This document shows positions 41,924 to 50,397 of a stretch of 64,000 nucleotides of DNA, in pieces. The DNA is from Pseudomonas yamanorum (GTDB lineage Bacteria; Pseudomonadota; Gammaproteobacteria; Pseudomonadales; Pseudomonadaceae). The notes below the pieces were generated by a model, which saw only the letters and a program-made list of their open reading frames with translations, did not search any database and was not told the origin of the DNA. Positions within the stretch are counted from its first letter, which is position 1, and each line of letters opens with the position of its first letter. The stretch covers positions 289,420 to 353,419 of the forward strand of contig NZ_JACARE010000010.1 of the NCBI RefSeq assembly GCF_013386765.1, written 5' to 3'. The translations under genes were made by a program, and so were the position numbers.

Positions 41924-42241
41924 TCAGTCAGTTTTCCGGGAACCCGGCACAGTCGGTTTTGCCGCCTGCCAAACGCCTTTGATCACACCGGCCATCGTTC
42001 CCAGCACTGAGCAAAACTGGCGCAGCACAGAGGCCGCCTCAGTGGCAGGCAATTGTCCATGGGGCAACAGGCCTCTGATGAAGTCGTCAGACGCGGGAGC
42101 CTGAAACGTGTGCTGCCCGGTGAAGTTCTTCACGCGCAGTGCTTCGCCACCCTCGTCGTATGGCAGGGTTTCGCTGCCCCTCGGCGCACGACAGACGGGT
42201 TGAGGCGCGGGATTAGGCGATCCAAATGAAGTTGAAGGCAT
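41924..42241 (-). CDS. Hypothetical protein in HrpL-linked island
   Basis: 105-residue protein not recognised. The N-terminal half is rich in Pro and Ser (MPSTSFGSPNPAPQP), and the C-terminal half has one possible helix (ATEAASVLRQFCSVLGTMAG) and ends basic. The start at 42241 was chosen over 42310, since an aggg sequence lies about 7 bp upstream and the longer version adds a poor N-terminus. It lies 86 bp downstream of the HrpK/NolX-like gene and has no hrp box of its own, so it is probably cotranscribed. It could be a small secreted protein or accessory factor; no function is claimed. Confidence 0.5.
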   Translation of the reverse strand: MPSTSFGSPNPAPQPVCRAPRGSETLPYDEGGEALRVKNFTGQHTFQAPASDDFIRGLLPHGQLPATEAASVLRQFCSVLGTMAGVIKGVWQAAKPTVPGSRKTD

Positions 42242-42327
42242 GTCTAAGCCCTGGCTGAAAGCGTAAAAAACAGCGGATTGATCAACGCAGGAAATCGCGC
42301 CACGAAGCACTCGCGGCGTGATCGGGT

Positions 42328-43263
42328 TTAGCGCGACAGCCAGCGCAACGCGTCCTTGACGATTTTGCCGTCGTTATCCTGACTGGCGAAGTTGTCCATT
42401 TGCGTCAACAGACTGGAACGCTGGGTGACTTCCCTGGCCAACTGGATGAGCGAATCCTGTCTTGGGTTCCCCGTCAAAGGCAGTGCAGCCATGCGGTGCA
42501 GGTCATTGATATTGATGGAGCTTTTCCAGAAACCGCCCTTCAGCGCATTGAAGTCCTTCAGCATCTGTTCGGCGATCTGTTTGTCGCTCTGATACTTCAA
42601 CGGGTTGTCAGAGCTGAGCACGGCGTCGAGATCCTTGCGGGTGATTCGACCATCCAGATTGCCCGTCCCACCGCTTCGATCAAAGGCTTGAAGCACCTCG
42701 GGACGTCGCAACAGTTCCCGGGCCAGGAGAATGTTCTGATCCCTGTCCTCATTGCCGGTCAACCGCCTGTCCGCCATGTCCTGCAGGCTTTGCTGGGTGA
42801 CGTGGGAGGTGCCCGGCGCCCTGAACGCGTTGAAGTTGTCCTTGAGCAGCTCCCCCAGTTGATCGTTGCTGCGCCGCGAATACTGTGGATCCGGGCGACC
42901 GTAGCCTGGCTCAGGCTTGGCAGGGGCCGCAGGGCAGCACCCGGGGTTGGGCCGGGCAGGACTGAACAGCGACTTCAGGTTATTCAGAAATGTCTGGAAT
43001 TGTGTGATCAGGTTGTCCAGAAAGCCGCCCGGATTTGACGTCGGGAACGAACCTGGCGCGAAGCCACGGGGGTCCGCAGTGCTCTGCGCCTGCGGGCCGG
43101 CGAACATCGGGCCGGTTTTATTCTCCGGGGCGCCGAAATTGACGGTGACCGATTCCGGCCCGACCAGTGAGCGTGCCAGTGCCAACGCGGCGGTACCGGC
43201 CTGGTGCATCTCGGAGTTAGTGGGGGAATGGGTAACGGATTGATTGGGTCCTAGTACCGACAT
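42328..43263 (-). CDS. HrpK/NolX-like candidate type III secreted protein
   Basis: 311-residue protein. The N-terminus MSVLGPNQSVTHSPTN is Ser/Thr-rich, lacks acidic residues in the first 12 and has aliphatic residues at 3-4, as in P. syringae type III substrates. A Pro-rich linker (100-130) precedes two related repeats (about 135-215 and 230-310), each with an L-x2-MA-x3-LTGN motif and an EF-hand-like DGRI or DGKI. This resembles HrpK and the HrpF/NolX translocator family. ATG 43263 was preferred to 43269, because ggag abuts the latter but is 6 bp from the former. A hrp box lies 94 bp upstream. Role as translocator or effector is inferred. Confidence 0.62.
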   Translation of the reverse strand: MSVLGPNQSVTHSPTNSEMHQAGTAALALARSLVGPESVTVNFGAPENKTGPMFAGPQAQSTADPRGFAPGSFPTSNPGGFLDNLITQFQTFLNNLKSLFSPARPNPGCCPAAPAKPEPGYGRPDPQYSRRSNDQLGELLKDNFNAFRAPGTSHVTQQSLQDMADRRLTGNEDRDQNILLARELLRRPEVLQAFDRSGGTGNLDGRITRKDLDAVLSSDNPLKYQSDKQIAEQMLKDFNALKGGFWKSSININDLHRMAALPLTGNPRQDSLIQLAREVTQRSSLLTQMDNFASQDNDGKIVKDALRWLSR

Positions 43264-43356
43264 TGGCATCTCCAGTTCGACGTATTGATACGATTCACTC
43301 TCGGATCAAAGGCACCTCGACGCTGCAAGGTTCCCCATGGAAAGTGGGCACCTTCT

Positions 43357-43385
43357 TGTGTGGCAAACCTGTCGGATTCAGTTCC
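43357..43385 (-). promoter_or_regulatory. hrp box (HrpL-type ECF sigma promoter), second copy
   Basis: On the minus strand GGAACT-N16-CCACACA. Only the last base of the -35 element departs from GGAACC, a variant known in P. syringae hrp promoters. It lies 94 bp upstream of the HrpK/NolX-like start, a spacing almost equal to that of the first hrp box. Confidence 0.75.
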
Positions 43386-43461
43386 TGCGGACGCAGAAAA
43401 TCGTTCGAAAAAGGGTAGGAAGAAAGGCTGATATCGATCAGTCCAGGAAAAACATCATACC

Positions 43462-43554
43462 TGTGGCGAGGGAGCTTGCTCCCGTTGGGCTGCGCAGCAG
43501 GCCCTGTTTTTGGGGCCGCTTCGCGACCCAACGGGAGCAAGCTCCCTCGCCACA
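43462..43554. repeat. REPIN, GTGGCGAGGGAGCTTGCTCCC family
   Basis: tgtggcgagggagcttgctc is inverted as gagcaagctccctcgccaca, with about 37 bp between the arms. It lies 30 bp beyond the fecA stop and may protect or end that transcript. Same core as the expanded array at 52962-53241. Together with the hrp box this accounts for the 320-bp gap before fecA. Confidence 0.88.
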
Positions 43555-43584
43555 TTTTTCTCAACGGTTTACTTCAACAATCCA

Positions 43585-45990
43585 TCAGAACCCTACGCTG
43601 GCCTGCACAAAGAATGTGCGCGGTTCGCCCAGGTAAATCCCCGAGTTGTTGTCGCTGGAGCGGGTGTAGTGCTCCTGGTTGAAGACGTTCTTGACCCCCA
43701 CGCCCAGCTTCAGGTTCGACAGCTGCGCACCGAAGTCATAACCGCTGCGCACGTTGACCGATACATAGCCGGGAATATCCCCGTACTGGCCATCGGCAGT
43801 CGGCTGGGTGATGTAGGTGGTGCCGGTGCCCGGTGCACGCTGGCCGGACTGGGCGTAGACGTCCAGGTTATGGGTCCAGTGATTGACGTCGTAACGCAGC
43901 CCAACGGTGGCCACTTCACGGGAGTACAGCGGCAAGTCGCGACCCTTGAAGGCAACGTCGCCTTCGGAGGTAGCCTTGGTGTAAGTGAAGCCGGCGTTGG
44001 CGGTCAGGCCGTCGAGGCGCGGGTCCAGGTTCGACAGGTCATAATGGGCCGACGCTTCGATACCTTCGTGCTTGGTGGCGCCGAGGTTGGTCCAGCCCAC
44101 ATCGTTGCTGACGTATTGCAGCTCGTCCGAGAAGTCGATGTAGAACAGCGTCACTTCGCCGCCCCAGACGTTGTCGTTGTAGCGGGTACCGATTTCGTAG
44201 GTCTTGGCTTTTTCCGGGTTCAGACCGTTCGCGGTCTGGTCGCCGTTACCCCCCTGGCCCAGCTGGAAATACTGCAGGCTGCCGAAGGACGTTTCGTAGT
44301 TGGCGAACAGTTTCCAGGCATCGGAGACGTGGTACATCACGCTCAGCGCCGGCAGCGGTTCGTTGTTGTGGATCTCGCGACGCTTCTCCTGAACCATCGC
44401 GCCGTTCAGCCCCACCACCGGGCGGTCGTGCCACTCGGTACGGATCTGCTCAAAGCGGATGCCCGGGGTGACGGTCCATTTGCCGATATCAATCTTGTTG
44501 TCGATGTAGAACGAGTTGGCCTCGGTGCCACCGGTTCGGTCCTGGTACACGTGGCCATCACTCTGGCCCACCGGGGTCGGCACGTTGTTGACCAGCGCCA
44601 GGCTGGTGGCCTGCTCGTGCATGCCTTCCTTGAGGTAACGGTAACCGACGCTGACTTCCTGGGTGCTCGGCCCCAGGTCAAACACATGGGAAACCCGCGG
44701 CTCGATCCCGAAGGTGTAGTAGGTGCGCGGGTAGGAACCCAGGGTCTTCAGGTCGCGGTTGGCGATGTTGCTGCCGCGGAAACTGTCGGAGTAGTAGGTC
44801 AGCACTTCGGCCTGGGTACGGTCGTCAATCTGCCGGATGTACTTGAAGGACATGTCCTTGCGCCGGCCGTTGAAATTGTCCCAGTCACGCACCGATTGAT
44901 ACTTGTCGGCGTCGTACTGCTTCTGGGTCAGGCCGCCGGGCATGTCGGCGCTGGCGTCGTAGTAGTGGAAGTTCAGCGAGAAATCGTCTTGATCGGTCGG
45001 TGCCCAGTGGGTCTTGAAGATCACGTCGTCGATGTCGTTGGAATTGTTGCGGTCGCGGTAACCGTCGCCCTTGGTCCCGGAATACAACAATGCGGCGCCG
45101 ATGCCGTTGTCGGCGGTGCCACCGATGAAGGCGTTTTCAATGTGCTTCCAGCCGCCGTGGGCGGCGGTTTCCAGGGTGGTGCCGACTTCGCCGGAGAATT
45201 TTTCCGGGATGGCGCGGGTCACGAAGTTGATCACGCCGCCGACGTTCTGTGGCCCATAACGCACAGAGCCCGCACCGCGCACCACGTCGATGCTGTCCAG
45301 GTTGCCGGAGGAAATCGGTGCCATCGACAGCTGCGGTTGACCGTACGGCGCGAACGCCGCCGGTACGCCATCGATCAACACCGTGGAGCGTGGCGACAGA
45401 CGCGATGTCAGCCCGCGCACGCCGACGTTGAGGGAAATATCGCTGCCGCCGGTGCCGTTGGCTTCCTGCACCTGCACACCGGGAATGCGCCGCAGCACAT
45501 CGCCCACGTTCATCGCGCCCTGCTCCACCATGGCCTCACGGCGCACGACGGTGCGCGCGCCCGGGTGGTTCTGCACCACTTCGGCATTCGCGTCGCCGAG
45601 CCAGTCGCCGACGACCTTGATATCGGTGGCGCCCAGTTCCAGCGGGGAACCTGCTTCGCCGGTGCCCTTGCCCTGCGGGCGCAAGGTCACGGAGCCGGCA
45701 TCAATCTGGTAATCCAGGCCGCTGCCTTGCAGCAACTGGCGCAGGGCTTGTTCCGGGGACAGGTTGCCGTCCACGGCCGGGGCTTGTTTGCCGGCCACCA
45801 TGTCGGGACTGAAAAATACTTGCAGGGACGTTTGCTGACCCAACTGGCTCAAGGCCGAACCCAGGGACTGGGCCTGGATATGAATCGCGTCGTCGGCATA
45901 GGCCGCCGGCAGTGCGGCGCTGACGGCCAGGGCCAGGGCGAGCGGTGCCCAACGGGAGGATTTATTGTTTTTCACGGCGAGTTTTTTCAC
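43585..45990 (-). CDS. fecA: TonB-dependent receptor with STN domain, FecA-like
   Basis: Outer-membrane ferric-siderophore receptor, 801 residues, probably for ferric citrate. Signal peptide (about 1-33, ending LPAAYAD); STN signalling domain (about 35-110; IQAQSLGSALSQLGQQTSLQ); plug domain with PGVQVQEAN and RGAGSVRYGPQNVGGVINFV; 22-strand barrel ending in the aromatic QASVGF. The STN domain signals to FecR. The GTG at 45990 is the suggested start; the frame continues upstream without signal-peptide character, and another GTG lies 15 bp further in. fecR ends 96 bp upstream. Confidence 0.88.
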   Translation of the reverse strand: MKKLAVKNNKSSRWAPLALALAVSAALPAAYADDAIHIQAQSLGSALSQLGQQTSLQVFFSPDMVAGKQAPAVDGNLSPEQALRQLLQGSGLDYQIDAGSVTLRPQGKGTGEAGSPLELGATDIKVVGDWLGDANAEVVQNHPGARTVVRREAMVEQGAMNVGDVLRRIPGVQVQEANGTGGSDISLNVGVRGLTSRLSPRSTVLIDGVPAAFAPYGQPQLSMAPISSGNLDSIDVVRGAGSVRYGPQNVGGVINFVTRAIPEKFSGEVGTTLETAAHGGWKHIENAFIGGTADNGIGAALLYSGTKGDGYRDRNNSNDIDDVIFKTHWAPTDQDDFSLNFHYYDASADMPGGLTQKQYDADKYQSVRDWDNFNGRRKDMSFKYIRQIDDRTQAEVLTYYSDSFRGSNIANRDLKTLGSYPRTYYTFGIEPRVSHVFDLGPSTQEVSVGYRYLKEGMHEQATSLALVNNVPTPVGQSDGHVYQDRTGGTEANSFYIDNKIDIGKWTVTPGIRFEQIRTEWHDRPVVGLNGAMVQEKRREIHNNEPLPALSVMYHVSDAWKLFANYETSFGSLQYFQLGQGGNGDQTANGLNPEKAKTYEIGTRYNDNVWGGEVTLFYIDFSDELQYVSNDVGWTNLGATKHEGIEASAHYDLSNLDPRLDGLTANAGFTYTKATSEGDVAFKGRDLPLYSREVATVGLRYDVNHWTHNLDVYAQSGQRAPGTGTTYITQPTADGQYGDIPGYVSVNVRSGYDFGAQLSNLKLGVGVKNVFNQEHYTRSSDNNSGIYLGEPRTFFVQASVGF

Positions 45991-46086
45991 GTCGAACGGA
46001 GTCCTGTGATCGCAAGAGTGTGCGGCTGTTAATGCAAACCAGTTGCAGTTGCACAAGAAGACGAAGAACTCGGAAAAAACCTGAAT

Positions 46087-47097
46087 CTATCGTGAAATTA
46101 TTTCCTGGCTGCCGTCAGGCAAGGTGCGCAAGGCCACCGGAAGGATGTGCGGCAAGGCCTTGAGCAACGCATCGGTGTCAGTGGATTTGAACACGCTGGT
46201 CAAGCGCAGGTTGCTCACCGCAGCGGTGCTGACCCGCAACGGTTGCTCGCGGTAGCGCGAGACTTCCCGAGCCACTTCACCGAGGGTGGCGTTGTTGAAC
46301 ACCAGTTTGCCGGTACGCCAGGCCGTCAGTTCTTCGGGGTTGACGGCGTAGGCAGCCGCCACCTGGCCCTGGGTATCCACATGGGTGCCCCTGCCTGCGG
46401 TGAGCGTCACGATTTCATCGGGAGAGCGTCCTTGCACCTTGACCGTGCCGGCCTCGACCACCACGCGGGTCTGGTCGTCATCGCGGCGCACGTCGAAACG
46501 CGTGCCGGTGACCGTCACCTGCCCTGCCCCGGCCGCCACCACAAAGGGCCGGCTGGTATCATGCTCGACGCTGAACATCGCCTCGCCCTGCTTGAGCTCG
46601 ATACCGCGCTGGCCTTTTACATAGTGCACCGCGACCACGCTGCGGCTGTTCAAATCCATCAGCGAACCGTCGGGCAACGCCACCTGCCGGCGCTCTCCCA
46701 GGGCGGTGCTGAATTCGGCGTTATAGGTTGCCGGATGATCCAGGCCGCTGAACAAACCAAGGCCCAGGGCCACTGCCAGCACACTGGCGGCCACTGCATA
46801 ACGCAGCACGGGCCGGCGCTTTGCACGCGGTTCCGGAGCATCACACAACGCCTGCAAGCGCGCTTTTGGCAACAGGTCGGTGGCGCTCCACAAACCTTGC
46901 AGCACATCAAATTCATACTGGTGCGCGGCATGCTCTGCACGCCAGGCATCAAAACGCTCGCGTTCTTCGACGCTCAATTGGCCGTCCTGCACACGCACAA
47001 ACCACTGCGCCGCCTCATCGCGGGCCGCTGCACTGCCGCAGGCACACTCACGGGTATCCATCATGGAAGATCCTGTTTCAAAGCGGGCATTGGTCAT
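46087..47097 (-). CDS. fecR: FecR-family anti-sigma regulator
   Basis: Inner-membrane signal transducer of 336 residues linking the FecA-like receptor to the sigma factor. The cytoplasmic N-terminal part carries the DUF4880-type motif AAQWFVRVQDGQLSVEERERF (split around W32). One transmembrane segment (about 96-116) is followed by the periplasmic FecR domain with GERRQVALPDGS, VVVEAGTVKVQG and the C-terminal STN-like part. It overlaps fecI by 4 bp. An alternative start is ATG 47064 (MMDTRECAC). Confidence 0.9.
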   Translation of the reverse strand: MTNARFETGSSMMDTRECACGSAAARDEAAQWFVRVQDGQLSVEERERFDAWRAEHAAHQYEFDVLQGLWSATDLLPKARLQALCDAPEPRAKRRPVLRYAVAASVLAVALGLGLFSGLDHPATYNAEFSTALGERRQVALPDGSLMDLNSRSVVAVHYVKGQRGIELKQGEAMFSVEHDTSRPFVVAAGAGQVTVTGTRFDVRRDDDQTRVVVEAGTVKVQGRSPDEIVTLTAGRGTHVDTQGQVAAAYAVNPEELTAWRTGKLVFNNATLGEVAREVSRYREQPLRVSTAAVSNLRLTSVFKSTDTDALLKALPHILPVALRTLPDGSQEIISR

Positions 47098-47594
47098 GGG
47101 GCCATCGCGTCCAGGCGGTCACGTAGATGCCGCAGGGTGCGGATCATATACTTTTCCACCATGTTTTTAGACAGGCCCAGGCGTTCGGCGATTTCCTGCT
47201 GGGTGAGGCCCTCGATTTTCTGCCAGATGAAAATCTTGCGGCAATTGAGCGGCAGCTCGGCCAAGGCCCGCTCGATGGAGTCCGCCAGCTGGATCGCGTG
47301 CATGAAATGCTCCGGGTCGCCACTGTGGGGCGAACTCTGATCAAAGGCTTCCAGCGCCATCGCCTCCCGACGGTCCTCGCGGCGATAGGCGTCAACCGCA
47401 ATATTGCGCGCCGTTTGATGCAGGTAGGCGCGAGGTTGCGCAACCTCGGTGGACTTGGACTCAAGCACCCGTACAAAGGTGTCGTGGGCCAGGTCTTCGG
47501 CCTGCTGACGGTTTCTCAGGCGGCGCGTCCAGGTCCCGATCAACTCTTCGTAGTGCTCGAAAAAGCCTGTTCTGCGGGGCGGCTGAGGAGTCAT
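47094..47594 (-). CDS. fecI: FecI-family ECF RNA polymerase sigma factor
   Basis: 166-residue extracytoplasmic-function sigma factor: region 2 (about 10-75; AEDLAHDTFVRVLESK, RAYLHQTARNIAVDAYRR) and region 4 (about 108-160; LPLNCRKIFIWQKIEGLTQQ, GLSKNMVEKYMIRTLRHLR). It directs transcription of the receptor gene when iron chelate is bound outside. The ATG at 47594 was preferred to a TTG one codon earlier. A weak Fur-like palindrome lies 29 bp upstream. Confidence 0.93.
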   Translation of the reverse strand: MTPQPPRRTGFFEHYEELIGTWTRRLRNRQQAEDLAHDTFVRVLESKSTEVAQPRAYLHQTARNIAVDAYRREDRREAMALEAFDQSSPHSGDPEHFMHAIQLADSIERALAELPLNCRKIFIWQKIEGLTQQEIAERLGLSKNMVEKYMIRTLRHLRDRLDAMAP

Positions 47595-47622
47595 CAAGGG
47601 AGCACTGGGGAGGCGGGGCGTG

Positions 47623-47641
47623 AATAGTAATGCTTCCTATT
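47623..47641. promoter_or_regulatory. Possible Fur-type site before fecI
   Basis: aatagtaatgcttcctatt is 19 bp with 5-bp inverted ends and matches the Fur consensus at about 10 of 19 positions, which is weak. Position and expected iron control of fecI favour it; the sequence alone does not prove it. Confidence 0.3.
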
Positions 47642-47692
47642 AAGCGGGGCAATTGCTTCCCGTCGCCCTCTTTCCCGCCAGGGTTTCAAGGT

Positions 47693-48553
47693 TCAGGGTT
47701 GCAGGCTGTTCTTGAGGCTCGCAAACACCGACCAATCCCGCTCTCCCAGGCCCCGGGCAACCGCGCTGGACATCCTGGCGCGCACCACTCCGGCGGCAGG
47801 TAACGCCAGGCCTTTGTCGCCAGCGGCATCAAGGGCAAGGTCGACGTCTTTCAGGCCCAGGGAAAGCTTGAAGCCCGGTTCATGGTTTGCGTCCGCGATA
47901 GAGCGGCCGTAGCGTTGGTAACTCGGGCAGGCAAACAGGGTCTGGGTGATCATTTCGATAAAGCCCGCAGCACTCAACCCATAGGCCTCGGCCAACCGAC
48001 TGCCCTCCCCCAGGGACTCAATGGCCTGGGTGATCATCAGGTTGCCGGCAATTTTCGCGATACAGGCCTGCACCGGGTCCTCCCCCAATCGCCAGGTCTT
48101 TTTTCCAAGCACATCAAACAGCGGCTGGACCCTGTCGATGGCCGCCGCGGACCCGGCCACCAGAATATTCATCTCGCCCCTGGCCGCCACCGCAGGTATG
48201 CCAAACACCGGCGCGGCGACAAACCCAACGCCAGCCTGCTCGTGCCGCTCGCGCAGTTGCTCGATCAGCGCCGGTGAAAGCGTCGACATCACGATATGAA
48301 TGCAGCCCTCGGTGGCGGCCGATAATGCATCGGACGACAGCAACACCTGCCGCGCCGCACGATCATCAGCCAGCATGCTGATCACCACCGCCCGCTGGAA
48401 CGCGGCCGTCGGTTCATCCAGTACGCTCACGCCCTCGAGGCTGGCCAACGCCTGGGGGCTGCGGTTCCAGGCGCTCACGTGATGCCCCGCACCGATCAGT
48501 CGCGGGATGATTGCCCGCCCCATGCTTCCCACGCCAATGAATCCGATGTCCAT
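47693..48553 (-). CDS. NAD(P)-dependent oxidoreductase, 3-hydroxyisobutyrate dehydrogenase-like
   Basis: 286-residue beta-hydroxyacid dehydrogenase. Rossmann motif GFIGVGSMG at residues 4-12, NRSPQ for cofactor selection, and the catalytic Lys in AKIAGNLM (near 171). C-terminal all-helical domain. The substrate is unknown. The start at 48553 gives MDIGFIGVG; the frame upstream overlaps the divergent LysR promoter region. It is divergent from the LysR gene with 115 bp between, the usual arrangement of a LysR regulator and its target. Confidence 0.85.
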   Translation of the reverse strand: MDIGFIGVGSMGRAIIPRLIGAGHHVSAWNRSPQALASLEGVSVLDEPTAAFQRAVVISMLADDRAARQVLLSSDALSAATEGCIHIVMSTLSPALIEQLRERHEQAGVGFVAAPVFGIPAVAARGEMNILVAGSAAAIDRVQPLFDVLGKKTWRLGEDPVQACIAKIAGNLMITQAIESLGEGSRLAEAYGLSAAGFIEMITQTLFACPSYQRYGRSIADANHEPGFKLSLGLKDVDLALDAAGDKGLALPAAGVVRARMSSAVARGLGERDWSVFASLKNSLQP

Positions 48554-48668
48554 CAATGCCACCCCTTTATCAGTTACCTGAGCTTGTGGGTCTATTGTGG
48601 GGGCCACAGGGTTGCGACGGGACTGCCATTGCTGCATCTTCACCGTTCACTTTTGTACGAGGTACCCC

Positions 48669-49511
48669 ATGGAATGGAATGACTTGCGCGTCTTCCTGGC
48701 CATCGCGCGCGGCGGCTCGCTGGGGGCAGCGGCCAAGCTGCTGGGCGTCAGCCACCCCACCGTAGGGCGGCGCTTGCATGTGCTTGAGCAGGCTGGCGGC
48801 GAGGTGTTCTTCAGGCGTACGTCGTCGGGCCTGGTGCTGACCGACATCGGCGAGCGCATTTTCGAACTGGCCGAGGACATGGAACGCAGCGCGCTGACGA
48901 TCGAGCGGCGCATCGCAGGCGAAAGCGACCAGCCTGAAGGCCTGTTGCGGATCTCTTCGGCGGACTGGTTCGCCTGTTACGTACTCGGCCCCGTGCTGGA
49001 CGAGCTGTTGCGGCGCCATCCCTTGATCGTACCCGAGGTCATCGCCGGGCACCGGTTGTTCGACCTCACACGCCGCGAAGCGGATATTGCCTTCCGGATC
49101 GTTCCGTTCACCGAGCCCGATATCGTCCAACGACGGCTTACCACGCTGAGTTACGGCCTGTACGCAAGTGCTCGGTCAGGCGTTGCCGGCGAAGATGTCG
49201 GCCTGATCACCATGAACACCGCACAAGCGCATTACCCCGACGTGCTCTGGCTGCAACAGCGGTACCCGCACGCCAGGACAGTATTCACCAGCAGCAGCCG
49301 CACCGTGCAGGCTCAGATGTGCGCCCAAGGACTGGGCGTTGCCGTACTGCCTCGCGCCCTCGGCGATCAACTGCCCGTGCTCAGGCGGCTGGACACCGAT
49401 GAGGCACCACCCGGGCGCGATATCTGGATGGGTTATCACCAGGATATGCGCCAGATGGACCGCCTGCGCGCCCTCGCCGACCTGGCAGACGAGATGATCG
49501 GCTCACCCTGA
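48669..49511 (+). CDS. LysR family transcriptional regulator
   Basis: 280-residue regulator: N-terminal winged helix (1-60; MEWNDLRVFLAIARGGSLGA, LLGVSHPTVGRRLHVLEQ) and a periplasmic-binding-like effector domain (about 90-280). ATG 48669 corresponds to the conserved start; upstream residues in the frame are cysteine-rich shadow. Likely controls the divergent dehydrogenase gene; the convergent SDR gene ends 16 bp beyond it. Confidence 0.88.
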   Translation: MEWNDLRVFLAIARGGSLGAAAKLLGVSHPTVGRRLHVLEQAGGEVFFRRTSSGLVLTDIGERIFELAEDMERSALTIERRIAGESDQPEGLLRISSADWFACYVLGPVLDELLRRHPLIVPEVIAGHRLFDLTRREADIAFRIVPFTEPDIVQRRLTTLSYGLYASARSGVAGEDVGLITMNTAQAHYPDVLWLQQRYPHARTVFTSSSRTVQAQMCAQGLGVAVLPRALGDQLPVLRRLDTDEAPPGRDIWMGYHQDMRQMDRLRALADLADEMIGSP

Positions 49512-49527
49512 GCGACCGGAGGTGAAG

Positions 49528-50286
49528 TCAGATTTGCGAAAGACCGCCGTCCACCATCAGTTCCACACCGTTGACATACCTGGCGTCAGCCGATGCCAGG
49601 AACAGAGCGCACGCGGCGATTTCCTCGGGTTCGGCCATGTAGCCCAGCGGCACAATCTGCTCGACGTGGCTTCTGAGTGCGTCGATCTGGCTGGCATCCA
49701 TCTTCAAGCCGTTGTCCATCAACGGCGTTCTGGTGAAGCCTGGGCTCAGCACGTTGGAGCGAATCTTCCGGCCTTTGAGTTCATTGGCCCAGGTCCGCGC
49801 AAATGAGCGCACCGCCGCCTTGGACGCGTTGTAGAGACTCAGGCCTTCCATGCCGTTACTGGAGCAGATCGAGGCGGTCAGAACGATCGACGCGCCGTCC
49901 TTCATCAATGGCAAGAGGGTTTGCACCGTGAAAAACACGCCTTTGACGTTGATGTCGAACATGCGGTGATAGGCCGCCTCAGTGGTTTCACCAAGCGGGT
50001 TTTTCTCGCATATACCCGCGTTGGCAAACACCGCATCCAGTTCATCGTCCTGCTGTTCAACCAATGCCTTGAGTGCATCAAGGTCGGACTGGGTGGCAAC
50101 GTCGGACACCACCGCTACCACTTTATCCCCCAGCCTGGCCGCCGCAGCTTCCAGCGTTGCCGACGAGCGACCGGTGATATAGACCCGTTTGGCGCCCTCG
50201 GCCACCAATGCCTGCGCAATCGCAAAACCGATTCCGGTGGAAGCGCCCGTGACGACAGCTACCTGATTGTTGAATTTACCCGACAT
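49528..50286 (-). CDS. SDR family oxidoreductase
   Basis: 252-residue short-chain dehydrogenase: TGASTGIG at 13-20, NAGI, catalytic Ser in LTASICSS, YNASK, and a C-terminal GVELMVDGGLSQI. General function only; the substrate cannot be told. Convergent with the LysR gene. The intergenic region on its 5-prime side (50287-50397) has nothing recognisable beyond a likely promoter. Confidence 0.85.
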   Translation of the reverse strand: MSGKFNNQVAVVTGASTGIGFAIAQALVAEGAKRVYITGRSSATLEAAAARLGDKVVAVVSDVATQSDLDALKALVEQQDDELDAVFANAGICEKNPLGETTEAAYHRMFDINVKGVFFTVQTLLPLMKDGASIVLTASICSSNGMEGLSLYNASKAAVRSFARTWANELKGRKIRSNVLSPGFTRTPLMDNGLKMDASQIDALRSHVEQIVPLGYMAEPEEIAACALFLASADARYVNGVELMVDGGLSQI

Positions 50287-50397
50287 GCCTTGACTCCTCA
50301 GTAGTGCCTTCAGTTGAAGGGCACAGTGTGGGAATCAACCCGCGACGGCGGCACTGCCAGAACTGTACGTTGCCTGTGCATTTTTGTCGGGGGGTCT

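Noticed and set aside
43310..43334. Second GGAACC (minus strand) nearer the HrpK/NolX-like gene
   Set aside because: At N16 it is followed by CCTTTGA instead of CCACNNA; the box at 43357-43385 fits much better.
43510..46032. 840-codon plus-strand frame opposite fecA
   Set aside because: Antisense to a clear TonB receptor; Val/His/Gly-rich shadow composition.
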